Positions 16,876-24,536 of a stretch of 30,420 nt of DNA are shown one piece after another (positions within the stretch are counted from its first letter, which is position 1; every line of letters begins with the position of its first letter). The DNA comes from CAZTYW01 sp964617695 (GTDB taxonomy: Bacteria > Chloroflexota > Dehalococcoidia > UBA2247 > RBG-13-53-26): assembly GCA_964617695.1 (NCBI GenBank), contig CAZTYW010000018.1, forward strand, positions 1-30,420. Reading direction: 5' to 3'. The translations under genes were made by a program, and so were the position numbers. Below the pieces are notes generated by a model. That model searched no databases, was not told the DNA's origin, and worked only from the letters and a program-made list of their open reading frames with translations.

Positions 16876-17000
16876 CCTGTTGTCGGCCAGGCCGCTTTGT
16901 GCCAAGCCTGGCATTCATGAGAACCAAAGACGAAGGGCAGGCGGCCGGCAGAGGCTCCGAGCCAGGCTAGAAATGAGACGAAGAAGGGGGTTGATTAGCC

Positions 17001-17756
17001 ATGGGAAAGCTGGACGGCAAGGTGGCAATTGTGACTGGTGCAGGCCAGGGGATCGGGCGTGGCATATCACTCGCCATGTCCAAGGAGGGTGCCTCCGTGG
17101 TTGTGGCGGAGATCAATGAAGAGACCTGCAGGCGAACGGCTGGTGAGATCGAGTCTCTCGGGGGCAGGGCAGTGGCGGTGTCCTGTGACGTAAGCCGGCG
17201 CGAGCAGGTTAGGGCTGCTGTGGCGGCAGCAGTCAGGGAGTTTGGGACGGTGGACATCCTCGTCAACGTCGCCCAGGCCATGCGGAATGACGTGCTCTTT
17301 GAAGATACGACTGACGATGACATGGCCCTGGCGTTGGGGTCGGGTCTTTTGGGGACGTTCTACTTCATGCAGGAGTGCTTTCCGTATCTCAAGAAGAACG
17401 GTGGCAAGATAATCAATTTCGCCTCAGCCGCCGGCACGGAAGGACACGCTGGTTGGACTGCGTATGCTGCCTCGAAAGAGGGTATTCGGGCCCTGACGCG
17501 GGTTGCGTGCCACGAGTGGGGGCCGCACGGGATAAATGTGAATGCCATTTGCCCCTTGGCGAATTCGCCTCATATGCTGGAGTGGGGCGAGACCACCGGG
17601 ATGTTGGATCTGATTGTAGGCATGGTGCCGCTGCGCCGTTTGGGGGATTGCGAGAACGACATAGGCCGGGCGGCAGTCTTCCTGGCAAGCTCAGACTCGG
17701 ACTACATTACCGGCCAGACGCTCATGGTGGATGGCGGGCAGGCGATGCTGCGCTAG
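17001..17756 (+). CDS. Classical short-chain dehydrogenase/reductase (FabG-like)
   Basis: The 251-residue protein has the glycine-rich TGAGQGIG (12-19), a DILVNVAQ segment where most relatives have NNAG, catalytic Ser142 in NFASAAG, Tyr155 and Lys159 in YAASK, and the C-terminal YITGQTLMVDGGQ. Such enzymes perform NAD(P)-dependent oxidation or reduction of hydroxyl/keto groups in the cytoplasm. The acidic-ending second strand (VVVAEI) suggests NAD preference, which is inference. The missing Asn-Asn-Ala-Gly makes the proton relay unusual. It stands alone, divergent from the methyltransferase operon, so its substrate is unclear. Confidence 0.92.
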   Translation: MGKLDGKVAIVTGAGQGIGRGISLAMSKEGASVVVAEINEETCRRTAGEIESLGGRAVAVSCDVSRREQVRAAVAAAVREFGTVDILVNVAQAMRNDVLFEDTTDDDMALALGSGLLGTFYFMQECFPYLKKNGGKIINFASAAGTEGHAGWTAYAASKEGIRALTRVACHEWGPHGINVNAICPLANSPHMLEWGETTGMLDLIVGMVPLRRLGDCENDIGRAAVFLASSDSDYITGQTLMVDGGQAMLR

Positions 17757-17964
17757 TCTCACGTAGATCACTGCCGGGGCTCCGCCTTGGGTCGGCTGTT
17801 GACTGCCCCTGGGCTACCAGGCAGGGTAGTACTCCAGTTTCAGGAAATGTGCCGGGCGCTGCGTTTCCCTCGGTGCATTTGAGTGTCTGCATCCGAGACA
17901 ATTAGGTACAATCCTCCTTGTCCGCGTGTCACCTGCATTCTATTCTTGGGCTGGAGGAAGGAAA

Positions 17965-18438
17965 ATGAATGACACGCGGTCTGAGGCTTCACTGATCGAG
18001 CACGTCCCCCACAATGACTTTGGGCGCAAGCTGGTCCTGGGCGTTACTCTGGGACTGACGGTGGTCCTATGTGTGGCTATGCTTTTCGTCGATGCATGGG
18101 CGGCGTGGCTAATGTTCGGATTGGTCGTCCTTGACGTCCTTCTTGTCGGCGTTGTCAGACCCAGGCGGTATCAGATACTGGGCGACAGGGTGAGAGTAGT
18201 CATGGGTGAGCCATTTGCCTTCGACATTCCCTTGTCATCCGTGCTTGGGGTCCGTGCCGTCTCGGGATGGCGTGATGTTGTCCGTCGCAGCCATCGTTTT
18301 GACACCTCGAAGAGCAACATGTTGGAGATAGTGCGTCGCCAGGGCTGGAACGTAATTGTGTCCCCCTCCAACCCCGATACCTTTATGGAGGACCTCAACC
18401 AGGCCCTTGATTCGCGGCGCAACCCGGCTCTGGCTTGA
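17965..18438 (+). CDS. Small membrane protein with PH-like (bacterial PH) domain
   Basis: The 157-residue protein has an acidic-to-neutral N-terminus, two adjacent hydrophobic segments at about 33-53 and 56-76 separated by a short turn, then a soluble part. The segment YQILGDRVRVVMG, an SSVLGVRAVSGW strand and a final ISPS-type NPDTFMEDLNQAL helix resemble small bacterial PH-domain membrane proteins. I do not recognise a specific family. The start ATG has GGAGGAAGGAAA directly upstream, so an in-frame GTG 13 codons earlier is not needed. It is monocistronic and convergent with the lipid kinase. A possible -10 (TACAAT, 17907-17912) precedes it. Confidence 0.75.
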   Translation: MNDTRSEASLIEHVPHNDFGRKLVLGVTLGLTVVLCVAMLFVDAWAAWLMFGLVVLDVLLVGVVRPRRYQILGDRVRVVMGEPFAFDIPLSSVLGVRAVSGWRDVVRRSHRFDTSKSNMLEIVRRQGWNVIVSPSNPDTFMEDLNQALDSRRNPALA

Positions 18439-18720
18439 TACGTCGGATCAAAGGGTGTGATCGCAACTGAGGGTTCAGTTTGTCTCTCCCTGCTGCCTCT
18501 GCAGGCACGCGATCGGGTTCTTGATAGGTTGGGACTGCAGGGCGGGTGACTCGGCCTCGTGTCGCGGGGGACCTCGACTTCCACGACCCGCTGTGTCAGG
18601 CGTGGCCGCTATTTGCTCTCCAGGCGCAATGAGACGCCGCGGCTTTAGACGCTCTGGTCCAGTGCAGGGTTGGAGGGCGGATTGCGTCGGCGGACGGGCC
18701 GAAGGGCCGTCCATGCCAAG

Positions 18721-19796
18721 TCAGGTCGCGGCCACGTTGATGGCGCTGGGGACGATTTCAAAGATGGCAGGTAATGTCCCCACCAACTCCCCGTCCATCT
18801 CGAGGAGCACTTGCTCTTCNNNNNNNNNNNNNNNNNNNNNNNNNNNNNNNNNNNNNNNNNNNNNNNNNNNNNNNNNNNNNNNNNNNNNNNNNNNNNNNNN
18901 NNNNNNNNNNNNNNNNNNNTGGCAGGTAATGTCCCCACCAACTCCCCGTCCATCTCGAGGAGCACTTGCTCTTCCGAGTGGGCCTCGACCCTCCGGCCGC
19001 GACAGAAGCTCACCTTGGCCAGCCCCAAATGTGTTCCCCGGTACAGCTTGGGGACGTGCCACAGGCTTTCTATGATGCCGAAGTCTCCTACGTTTACAAC
19101 GTCGAACAGCCCGTCATCCAGTTTGGCCTGCGGAGCGCCCAGGAAACCCCGCCCGAAGTACCTGCCGTTGGCGATTATCACGTTTTTCAAAGCCTGGCGC
19201 TGGGGCTGACCGCCGTCCACACAGAGGCTAATGACCTTGGCCTTGTAGGTGAGCGCAGCCGCCAGGATGCCCCACAGATAGTTGGGGCGTGGGCCCATTA
19301 TTCGCGGTGCCCGGCTTGCTTTCTGCACCACCAGTCCGCCACCACCCAGGTCTGCTATGTTAATGAAGTACCTGACCTCTTTTTCTCCATGGAGATTGAT
19401 GCAACTCACCCTGCCGACGTCGATCTTTCTGGTGTGGTTCTTCTCGATTGCCTTGACGGCCTGGATCGGGTCCCCGGCTATACGCAGCGTTCGGGCCAGG
19501 TCGCAGCCTGATCCGAGTGGAATAATGCCCAAGACCAGGCTCTGGTCCAACATGGTGCCGTTGTCGAAGAGCCCGTTCAGCACCTCGTTCACGGTGCCGT
19601 CACCGCCAACGGCAACCACAGCCTCGCATCCGGAAGTGACGGCGTCTCTGGTCAGATGGGTCGCCTGCCCGACCGACTCCGTCATTCTAATGTCGCAGGC
19701 AAGGTGCCCATCGCCCTTGATATAGTCCTCCACCTTGCGCCAGGCACCGGCACAGCGCCTGATGGCGACAGAGTTGACTATATAGGCCGTCTTCAA
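18721..19796 (-). CDS. YegS/DagK-family lipid kinase, interrupted by a false assembly gap
   Basis: The protein has the diacylglycerol-kinase catalytic signature VGGDGTVNEVLNGL at about 63-76 and IPLGSGCDLARTL at about 92-104, where the more common form has PLGTGND. These enzymes phosphorylate diacylglycerol or related lipids with ATP at the membrane. Frame and length are disturbed by 100 Ns (18820-18919) flanked by an exact 55-bp duplication. Deleting the Ns and one copy (155 bp) rejoins the frame. The product becomes 306 residues, ends PAIFEIVPSAINVAAT and stops at 18721-18723, which is a normal length and a normal C-terminus for the family. The tail that reads through the gap to 18645 is an artefact. 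The start is TTG at 19794-19796 behind AGAGG. Confidence 0.88.
18765..18974. other. 100-N scaffold gap with identical 55-bp flanks inside the lipid kinase
   Basis: Bases 18765-18819 recur exactly at 18920-18974 on either side of 100 Ns. It is the same overlap length as at the first gap, so the same unmerged k-mer join is implied. Removing it restores the kinase frame. Confidence 0.93.
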
Positions 19797-20120
19797 TTCA
19801 GAGTCCTCTCGCTCTCGTCAGATCCTCCCATCTGCAACCACAATGTACAGGAATTCGTTGCGTTTCCCTTGTGCCGGCTCTCCAGGTTTTGACGTCAGGC
19901 CCCATTTAGGCCTCTTTATAACACAATCTGTGTTTCATAGGCTAGTCCACACAAAGAGTCCCGCGTGTTACGGCAGTGATGACATAGTCTGTCACGGCTT
20001 GTCACTGTGCGAAAGCAGGCTGACGTGTTGGGGAGCCTTCGTTACGCACGGTGCCCAAGGTGAGCCGTTCCCTCTGCCGGCGAAATCGCTCTTGCTGCAG
20101 TCAATCATGGCTCGATTGCA
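19797..20120. other. Gene-free spacer upstream of the lipid kinase
   Basis: These 324 bp hold no convincing coding frame, tRNA or hairpin with a T tract. An AT-rich spot around 19916-19925 (TTATAAAG on the minus strand) could belong to the lipid kinase promoter, but no -35 supports it. Confidence 0.4.
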
Positions 20121-21380
20121 TCAGAGCGGCAACAGCCCTTGAAACTGTGCCTTTTCCACGGGTCCAACCACCGCCAGGTTGAGCTTTTCTTCGAGGAGGA
20201 CGTGTTGGGCAACACGTTGAAGGTCCTCAGCCTGGATGGCGTCAACTATGGAAAGTACCTCATCGACCGTCAGTATCTTTCCCAGCAGCAGTTCCTGGCC
20301 ACCGAGCCAGCCGGCCACGCTGCGCGTGTCCTCCATGCGAAGCAGCAAGCGGCCCTTGGACAGCTCTTTTGCTTTGGTGAGCTCTTCTGCGGGGACTCTG
20401 TCTTTCAGGTGATGGAGTTGCTCCAAGATGGCCCTGATGGTGGTGGAGAGGTGGGTGGGGTCGACGCCGGCGTACACTCCCAGAGAACCGGTGTCGAGGT
20501 GATGGTTTACATAACTATGGACGGCGTAGGCAAGCCCCAGCTTCTCACGGATTTCTACGAAAAGGCGGCTGCTCATGCCTTCTCCCAGTATGACGTTGAG
20601 CAGGTCCAAGGCAAATCGGTCGGGGTGATTCAGGGATAGGGCGGGCAGTGCCAGGCAGAGGTGGACCTGCTCGATATCCCGGTGCTCCGAGTGAGACCGC
20701 GGCTCGCTTTGATCGTCACTGACGGCGACGTAACCGTGACGTCGGCCCTCCTGCCAGCTTGAGAAAGTCTCCTCGATCTTATCTACGACCTCTTGGTGGT
20801 CGATGCCGCCGGCAACGCTGACGACCGCATTGTTGGCCGAGTAGTGCTCGCCAAAGTAGCGGAGGATATTCTCGCGATTGAGGCCGGAGACGGATGCCTT
20901 GCTTCCGGCAACGTCTCTCCCCAAGGGGTGCGCCGGCCAGACAAGCTCATCGATCAGTGTATCTACCCTCTGCTGGGGGGAATCGAGGCTCATGTTGATC
21001 TCCTCGATGATCACTTGCCTCTCCCTCTCAATGTCTTTCGGATCAAATCGAGAGTTCGACAACATGTCAGAAAGAACATCCGCTGCCAAAGAGAAATGCG
21101 GGCGGGCCACCTTGCACCAGTACACGGTCAGCTCTTTGTCGGTGCCTCCATTGAGCATTCCTCCCACTCCTTCGATCTCCTCCGCTAGCTCCTTGGATGT
21201 GACTCTGCGGTGTGTCCCTTTGAAGCACAGGTGTTCGATGAAGTGGGAAATGCCAGCCTCCGCATCGCTCTCGTAGCGCGAGCCTGTAGCTATAAAGACG
21301 CCGATGCTCACCGAGCGAGTGTGGGCCATGGTGCTGGTGACAACTCGGAGACCGTTATTCAAAAGGCTCTTCTGGTACAC
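20121..21380 (-). CDS. M16 family zinc metallopeptidase (processing-peptidase/insulinase type)
   Basis: The 419-residue protein carries the inverted zinc motif HFIEH (His46, Glu49, His50) and a third ligand at Glu126 in VIIEEI, at the spacing expected for M16B peptidases. Other family marks are ATGSRYE, SHFIEHLCFKGT, a PLGRDVAGS segment and the second-domain EKLGLAYAVHSY. These enzymes degrade or process short peptides and usually form closed two-half chambers; this single-unit protein would act as a dimer. There is no signal peptide, so it is probably cytoplasmic. The start GTG at 21378-21380 has GGGAGG 4 bp upstream, and a strong promoter lies immediately before it. It is transcribed alone. 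Confidence 0.95.
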   Translation of the reverse strand: MYQKSLLNNGLRVVTSTMAHTRSVSIGVFIATGSRYESDAEAGISHFIEHLCFKGTHRRVTSKELAEEIEGVGGMLNGGTDKELTVYWCKVARPHFSLAADVLSDMLSNSRFDPKDIERERQVIIEEINMSLDSPQQRVDTLIDELVWPAHPLGRDVAGSKASVSGLNRENILRYFGEHYSANNAVVSVAGGIDHQEVVDKIEETFSSWQEGRRHGYVAVSDDQSEPRSHSEHRDIEQVHLCLALPALSLNHPDRFALDLLNVILGEGMSSRLFVEIREKLGLAYAVHSYVNHHLDTGSLGVYAGVDPTHLSTTIRAILEQLHHLKDRVPAEELTKAKELSKGRLLLRMEDTRSVAGWLGGQELLLGKILTVDEVLSIVDAIQAEDLQRVAQHVLLEEKLNLAVVGPVEKAQFQGLLPL

Positions 21381-21400
21381 GGTGCCTCCCGATTTCGGCT

Positions 21401-21430
21401 ATTCTAAGTAAATCGTTTCTCTCGTGTCAA
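21401..21430 (-). promoter_or_regulatory. Sigma-70 promoter of the M16 peptidase gene
   Basis: On the minus strand a perfect TTGACA (plus 21425-21430) is followed after 18 bp by TAGAAT (plus 21401-21406). The predicted leader is only about 15 nt. Confidence 0.75.
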
Positions 21431-21595
21431 TTGGAGCTACCCTTGAAGACAACGGGGCGGCAACGCGTGGCATGCCTGGCTGCGCGCGCAGAAGACGGCA
21501 TCAGAGAGACGATTCTCCTCCTTTCGGGTGCCGGCCTGTGCCCTCCGAATTGGTGGATCGGGAACAGGTGACGTGACTGGCGGACGCTGATGGCT

Positions 21596-22450
21596 CTACT
21601 GACCCCCGGCCAGCACGTGAATGATCTGCGGGATTAGACGGCGGGCCAGGTCCCGGCGACTCCCTCCGCACAGGACGGCGATGAGCCTGCCTCGGCAGAT
21701 CTCTTCGGCCGCCTGGCGAAATACCCGGGCCAGACTGACGTGTGCCTGAGGAGTGATACCTATATCACCATAGTCACCGCGGGTTCCGTCGTAGCCCCAG
21801 TTCCAGAAGACTATATCCGGTTGGAAGGCCTTTACCCTGGGAACGAAGTTCTCCTTGACCAGGTCAAGGTACTCGCTGTCGTTTGTCCTCCACGGGACGC
21901 GAACGTTGACGTTGTTGTCCTTCTCGGAATAGCTACCTGTGCAGAAGCACATATAGAGAACATCTGGATTATTTTCGAAGATCTCCCAGGTGCCATCACC
22001 ATGATGGGCGTCGGTGTCTACGATGGCGACGCGCTGGATTCCGAATCTACTACTCAACTCGCGTATGGCTATGGCCGCGCCGTTGAAATAGCAGCCGCCG
22101 CCGAAGAAGCGGGTACCGGCGTGATGGTCTCCGTATCCGGTGAAGACGAAGGCATTGTCTATCTCGCCCTGCTGCACTCTTACGGCCGCTGCTACCGTAC
22201 CGGCGGCCGAAAAGACGGCTCCGTCAAAGGCTCGACTCGCCTTCACCTGCTCTAACATGTCCACGGTGTGCACACGGCAGATCATTTCCGCAGAGATTGG
22301 CTCCAGTTCAAAAGCGGAAGGCGGTTTCAGTGGATAGAAAGCGTCGTAGAGGAACACATTGTCCCTGTCGAGTATTCCGGTCAATGCTTCAGGGAAGTCT
22401 CGGAGCCTTTCCCCGTCCTGATAATGGAAGAATATGCCTGTCTGCCTCAT
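21596..22450 (-). CDS. Histone deacetylase-like (acetylpolyamine amidohydrolase) family protein 2
   Basis: The 284-residue protein has the arginase/HDAC-fold metal site: GYGDHHAG with the His109-His110 pair, DTDAHHGDGT with ligands Asp147 and His149, and WNWGYDG with Asp221. Family members hydrolyse acetyl-lysine, acetylpolyamines or similar amides. Near the C-terminus the loop that normally reads GGY, with the transition-state Tyr, reads LCGGSRRD. The Tyr is thus replaced by Ser, which could lower amidase activity or change the substrate. The start ATG at 22448-22450 has only a weak binding site. It follows the first HDAC-like gene after 63 bp and is the last gene of the macro/HDAC unit. Confidence 0.9.
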   Translation of the reverse strand: MRQTGIFFHYQDGERLRDFPEALTGILDRDNVFLYDAFYPLKPPSAFELEPISAEMICRVHTVDMLEQVKASRAFDGAVFSAAGTVAAAVRVQQGEIDNAFVFTGYGDHHAGTRFFGGGCYFNGAAIAIRELSSRFGIQRVAIVDTDAHHGDGTWEIFENNPDVLYMCFCTGSYSEKDNNVNVRVPWRTNDSEYLDLVKENFVPRVKAFQPDIVFWNWGYDGTRGDYGDIGITPQAHVSLARVFRQAAEEICRGRLIAVLCGGSRRDLARRLIPQIIHVLAGGQ

Positions 22451-22513
22451 GACTTGACAGTTGTCATCTCAGGACTGACTCTCTCGCGCCCAGCCTGAGG
22501 TGACCAGGTCGGT

Positions 22514-23263
22514 CTAGCTCATTCCCTCGAGCAGGCTTTTCACGTTGGCACCCAGCACGCTGTGGTTGTAGCCGCCCTCGAGAACTCCGTACCTCTTCCC
22601 CTGGCAGACACCTTCTGCGTACTCTTTCACCAGCCTGCCGATGGTCATGTAGTCTTCAGTGGTTAGCAGACGCCCCCAGTCGTCTTCGTGCCTGTCGAAG
22701 CCTGCAGAGACTGCTATGATGTCTGACTTCGTTTGATCCAAGAATCGGGACACATTGTCCAGATACTCCAACCTGTCGTCACCCTCGGGGTGGCAGTACG
22801 TGATGCCAGATGTGTTTGCGAAGATGTTGGACGTCCCATCGCCGTAGTGCAGGTCGATGTCAAGTATCGCTGCAGAGTCGATCGTGCCGCCTTGTCTCAA
22901 CCTGGCTATGGAGACGGCCATGTTATTCAAGAAGCAGAATCCCCAGGAGTGGTCACGGCTAGCATGGTGCCCCGGCGGCCTGATCAGGGCGAAGGCGGGC
23001 TGGTGGTGCACTGCCAGGTCGGCTGCCTGGATAGCGCCTCCAACTGCCAGGAGGGCGATTTCATAGGTCAGCGGACTGCATCCAACGTACCTGATATGTC
23101 TGTCAGAATGCACCAGCTTCAAATCGTCCACCGTTGCCGACGTAGCCGTGACCAGCTCGAAGTGCGGTGACACGACTGCCACGATGCTCTCCATGCGCCC
23201 CGCCTTGGCAGCCGGGTCCCTTTCATAGACTTCCTGGTATCGAGGATGGTAGACGACCTTCAC
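22514..23263 (-). CDS. Histone deacetylase-like (acetylpolyamine amidohydrolase) family protein 1
   Basis: The 249-residue protein has the complete catalytic set: RPPGHHA with His99-His100, DIDLHYGDGT with zinc ligands Asp137 and His139, SAGFD with Asp190, and LEGGYN with the catalytic Tyr232. At 249 residues it is short for the family because several loops are trimmed. It is predicted to be an active zinc-dependent deacetylase; the substrate (acetyl-lysine, acetylpolyamine or another amide) cannot be told. The start GTG at 23261-23263 overlaps the macro-domain stop by 4 bp (GTGA), implying tight translational coupling and a shared process. Confidence 0.93.
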   Translation of the reverse strand: MKVVYHPRYQEVYERDPAAKAGRMESIVAVVSPHFELVTATSATVDDLKLVHSDRHIRYVGCSPLTYEIALLAVGGAIQAADLAVHHQPAFALIRPPGHHASRDHSWGFCFLNNMAVSIARLRQGGTIDSAAILDIDLHYGDGTSNIFANTSGITYCHPEGDDRLEYLDNVSRFLDQTKSDIIAVSAGFDRHEDDWGRLLTTEDYMTIGRLVKEYAEGVCQGKRYGVLEGGYNHSVLGANVKSLLEGMS

Positions 23264-23823
23264 CCAACCTGTCCTGCCCCAGGTGCAAGTCTTTCCAGAG
23301 TTTTGGCGTAGACCTGGGAGCTCCCAGAGTCGAAGAGGACAAAGACGACGTCAGACAGGGACTCTTCCTTCTTAAGAAAGTCAATCACCGTCTGGAGAGC
23401 GATCTCTGCAGCCTGTCTGACCGGGTATCCATAGGCACCGGTGCTTATGGAAGGAAACGAAACGCTTCTCAGTCCTTTCTGAACGGCCAGCTTCAGGCTC
23501 TCCCGATAGGCGCTGGCCAGGGTCTCGGGTTCGCTCTGGTTGCCCCCGCGCCAGATGGGGCCGACAGTGTGGATTACGTATTTTGCCTTGAGATTGCCTC
23601 CTGTGGTGATCACTGCCTTGCCGGCAGGCAGGGGCCCCTGCCTGGAGACGATTTGTTTGCATTCGTCCAGTATTGCGGGACCGCCAATGCGGTGGATGGC
23701 GCCGTCTACTCCGCCGCCACCCATCAGGCTGGAGTTGGCAGCGTTTACAATAGAATCTGTGCCTTGTTGGGTGATGTCGCCCTGAATCAGCGACAGCCTT
23801 GTCTTGTTGATGACAACTTCCAT
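23260..23823 (-). CDS. Macro domain protein (O-acetyl-ADP-ribose deacetylase type)
   Basis: The 187-residue protein is a single macro domain of the MacroD/YmdB type. It shows LIQGDIT (12-18), IVNAANSSLMGGGGVDGAIH (25-44), KYVIHTVGPIW and FPSISTGAYGYP. Members bind ADP-ribose and hydrolyse O-acetyl-ADP-ribose or remove mono-ADP-ribose from Asp/Glu. The Asn in NAANSS and the GGGGVDGAIH loop needed for catalysis are intact. I chose ATG at 23821-23823, with AAGGGGG about 8 bp upstream; a GTG 13 codons earlier lacks support. It is directly coupled to an HDAC-like gene, an arrangement worth functional attention. The MgtC-like gene lies 105 bp upstream on the same strand. Confidence 0.95.
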   Translation of the reverse strand: MEVVINKTRLSLIQGDITQQGTDSIVNAANSSLMGGGGVDGAIHRIGGPAILDECKQIVSRQGPLPAGKAVITTGGNLKAKYVIHTVGPIWRGGNQSEPETLASAYRESLKLAVQKGLRSVSFPSISTGAYGYPVRQAAEIALQTVIDFLKKEESLSDVVFVLFDSGSSQVYAKTLERLAPGAGQVG

Positions 23824-23928
23824 TTCCCATGCCCCCTTGTCCTGCAGTTGTTTCACCGACACCCGGTCGGCCCCCCGGGAGCCCTGCGCAGTGTTGATTA
23901 GAACTACGACAAACAGGAACGCAGCGCC

Positions 23929-24357
23929 TCATACGTGATGGCGCGGGCTCTTGGGGAAGCGTAGCGCAATGAGCACTATGGCCGCAGTCACTACGCCTAC
24001 CAGGTACAGCCCGGCTCCCAACGCCAGGCCGATGGCAGCCACAGCCCAGATGGTGGCAGCCGTGGTCAGGCCGACTATTGCTCCCTCTCCTCGGAGGATA
24101 GTGCCGGCTCCCAGAAAACCGATTCCCACTACTACGCCGGCTGCGACTCTGGCCGGGTCGCTCAGGGGGCCGAAACCGTTCACGGACGCAATCGTGAACA
24201 GGGCCGCCCCGACGCAAACAAGCAGGTGGGTGCGAAAGCCGGCTGGCTTTTCAGCACGTTCCCTCTCGAAGCCAATCAGGCCTCCGAGCAGGGTGGCCAT
24301 TGCCAGGCGGATCACCGCATCCAACTCGTCCCACGGTGTAAGCTCCCAGGGTTCCAT
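23929..24357 (-). CDS. MgtC/SapB family membrane protein
   Basis: The 142-residue protein has the MgtC core: RLAMATLLGGLIGFERE, KPAGFRTHLLVCVGAALFT, GIGFLGAGTILR and GLTTAATIWAVAAIGLALG. It has about four hydrophobic membrane segments and no C-terminal ACT-like domain, so it is the short form. MgtC proteins influence magnesium limitation, phosphate and membrane-potential physiology; a transport role is not proven. The start ATG has GAAGGAG upstream. It is probably the first gene of a unit that continues into macro/HDAC1/HDAC2. Confidence 0.95.
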   Translation of the reverse strand: MEPWELTPWDELDAVIRLAMATLLGGLIGFERERAEKPAGFRTHLLVCVGAALFTIASVNGFGPLSDPARVAAGVVVGIGFLGAGTILRGEGAIVGLTTAATIWAVAAIGLALGAGLYLVGVVTAAIVLIALRFPKSPRHHV

Positions 24358-24427
24358 AGGTGGCTCCTTCCTGCGTGCAGCGGGTGGTCTGCCCGACGGC
24401 TCGGTGGTCTGTTATTCGACAGAGACC

Positions 24428-24436
24428 ATTATAGCA
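24428..24436 (-). promoter_or_regulatory. Extended -10 promoter for the MgtC-macro-HDAC unit
   Basis: On the minus strand TGCTATAAT is a consensus extended -10 (TATAAT at plus 24428-24433). It lies about 70 bp before the MgtC-like start. No convincing -35 is seen, as is common for extended -10 promoters. Confidence 0.6.
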
Positions 24437-24536
24437 TGCGATAGACAGGGCGCTTGCGAGGCGCGTGTTTCCGCCTTGTGGCGTTTGTGGAAGGGTAGGC
24501 GCACCTGGTGCCCAAAATGACGCACGATTGTGCGGA

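Noticed and set aside
16613..17000. Possible cobalamin riboswitch for the corrinoid operon
   Set aside because: No B12-box core could be found on either strand; a plain sigma-70 promoter explains the region.
18692..18712. Hairpin just after the lipid kinase stop as a terminator
   Set aside because: The stem is only 6 bp plus a mismatch and there is no T tract on the minus strand.
18645..18819. C-terminal extension of the lipid kinase read through the Ns
   Set aside because: The frame after the gap is wrong by 155 bp (2 modulo 3). The corrected frame ends at 18721.
23381..24217. 278-residue minus-strand frame overlapping the macro and MgtC-like genes
   Set aside because: It is very rich in Arg, Cys, Pro and His, has no domain, and lies in another frame of two solid genes.
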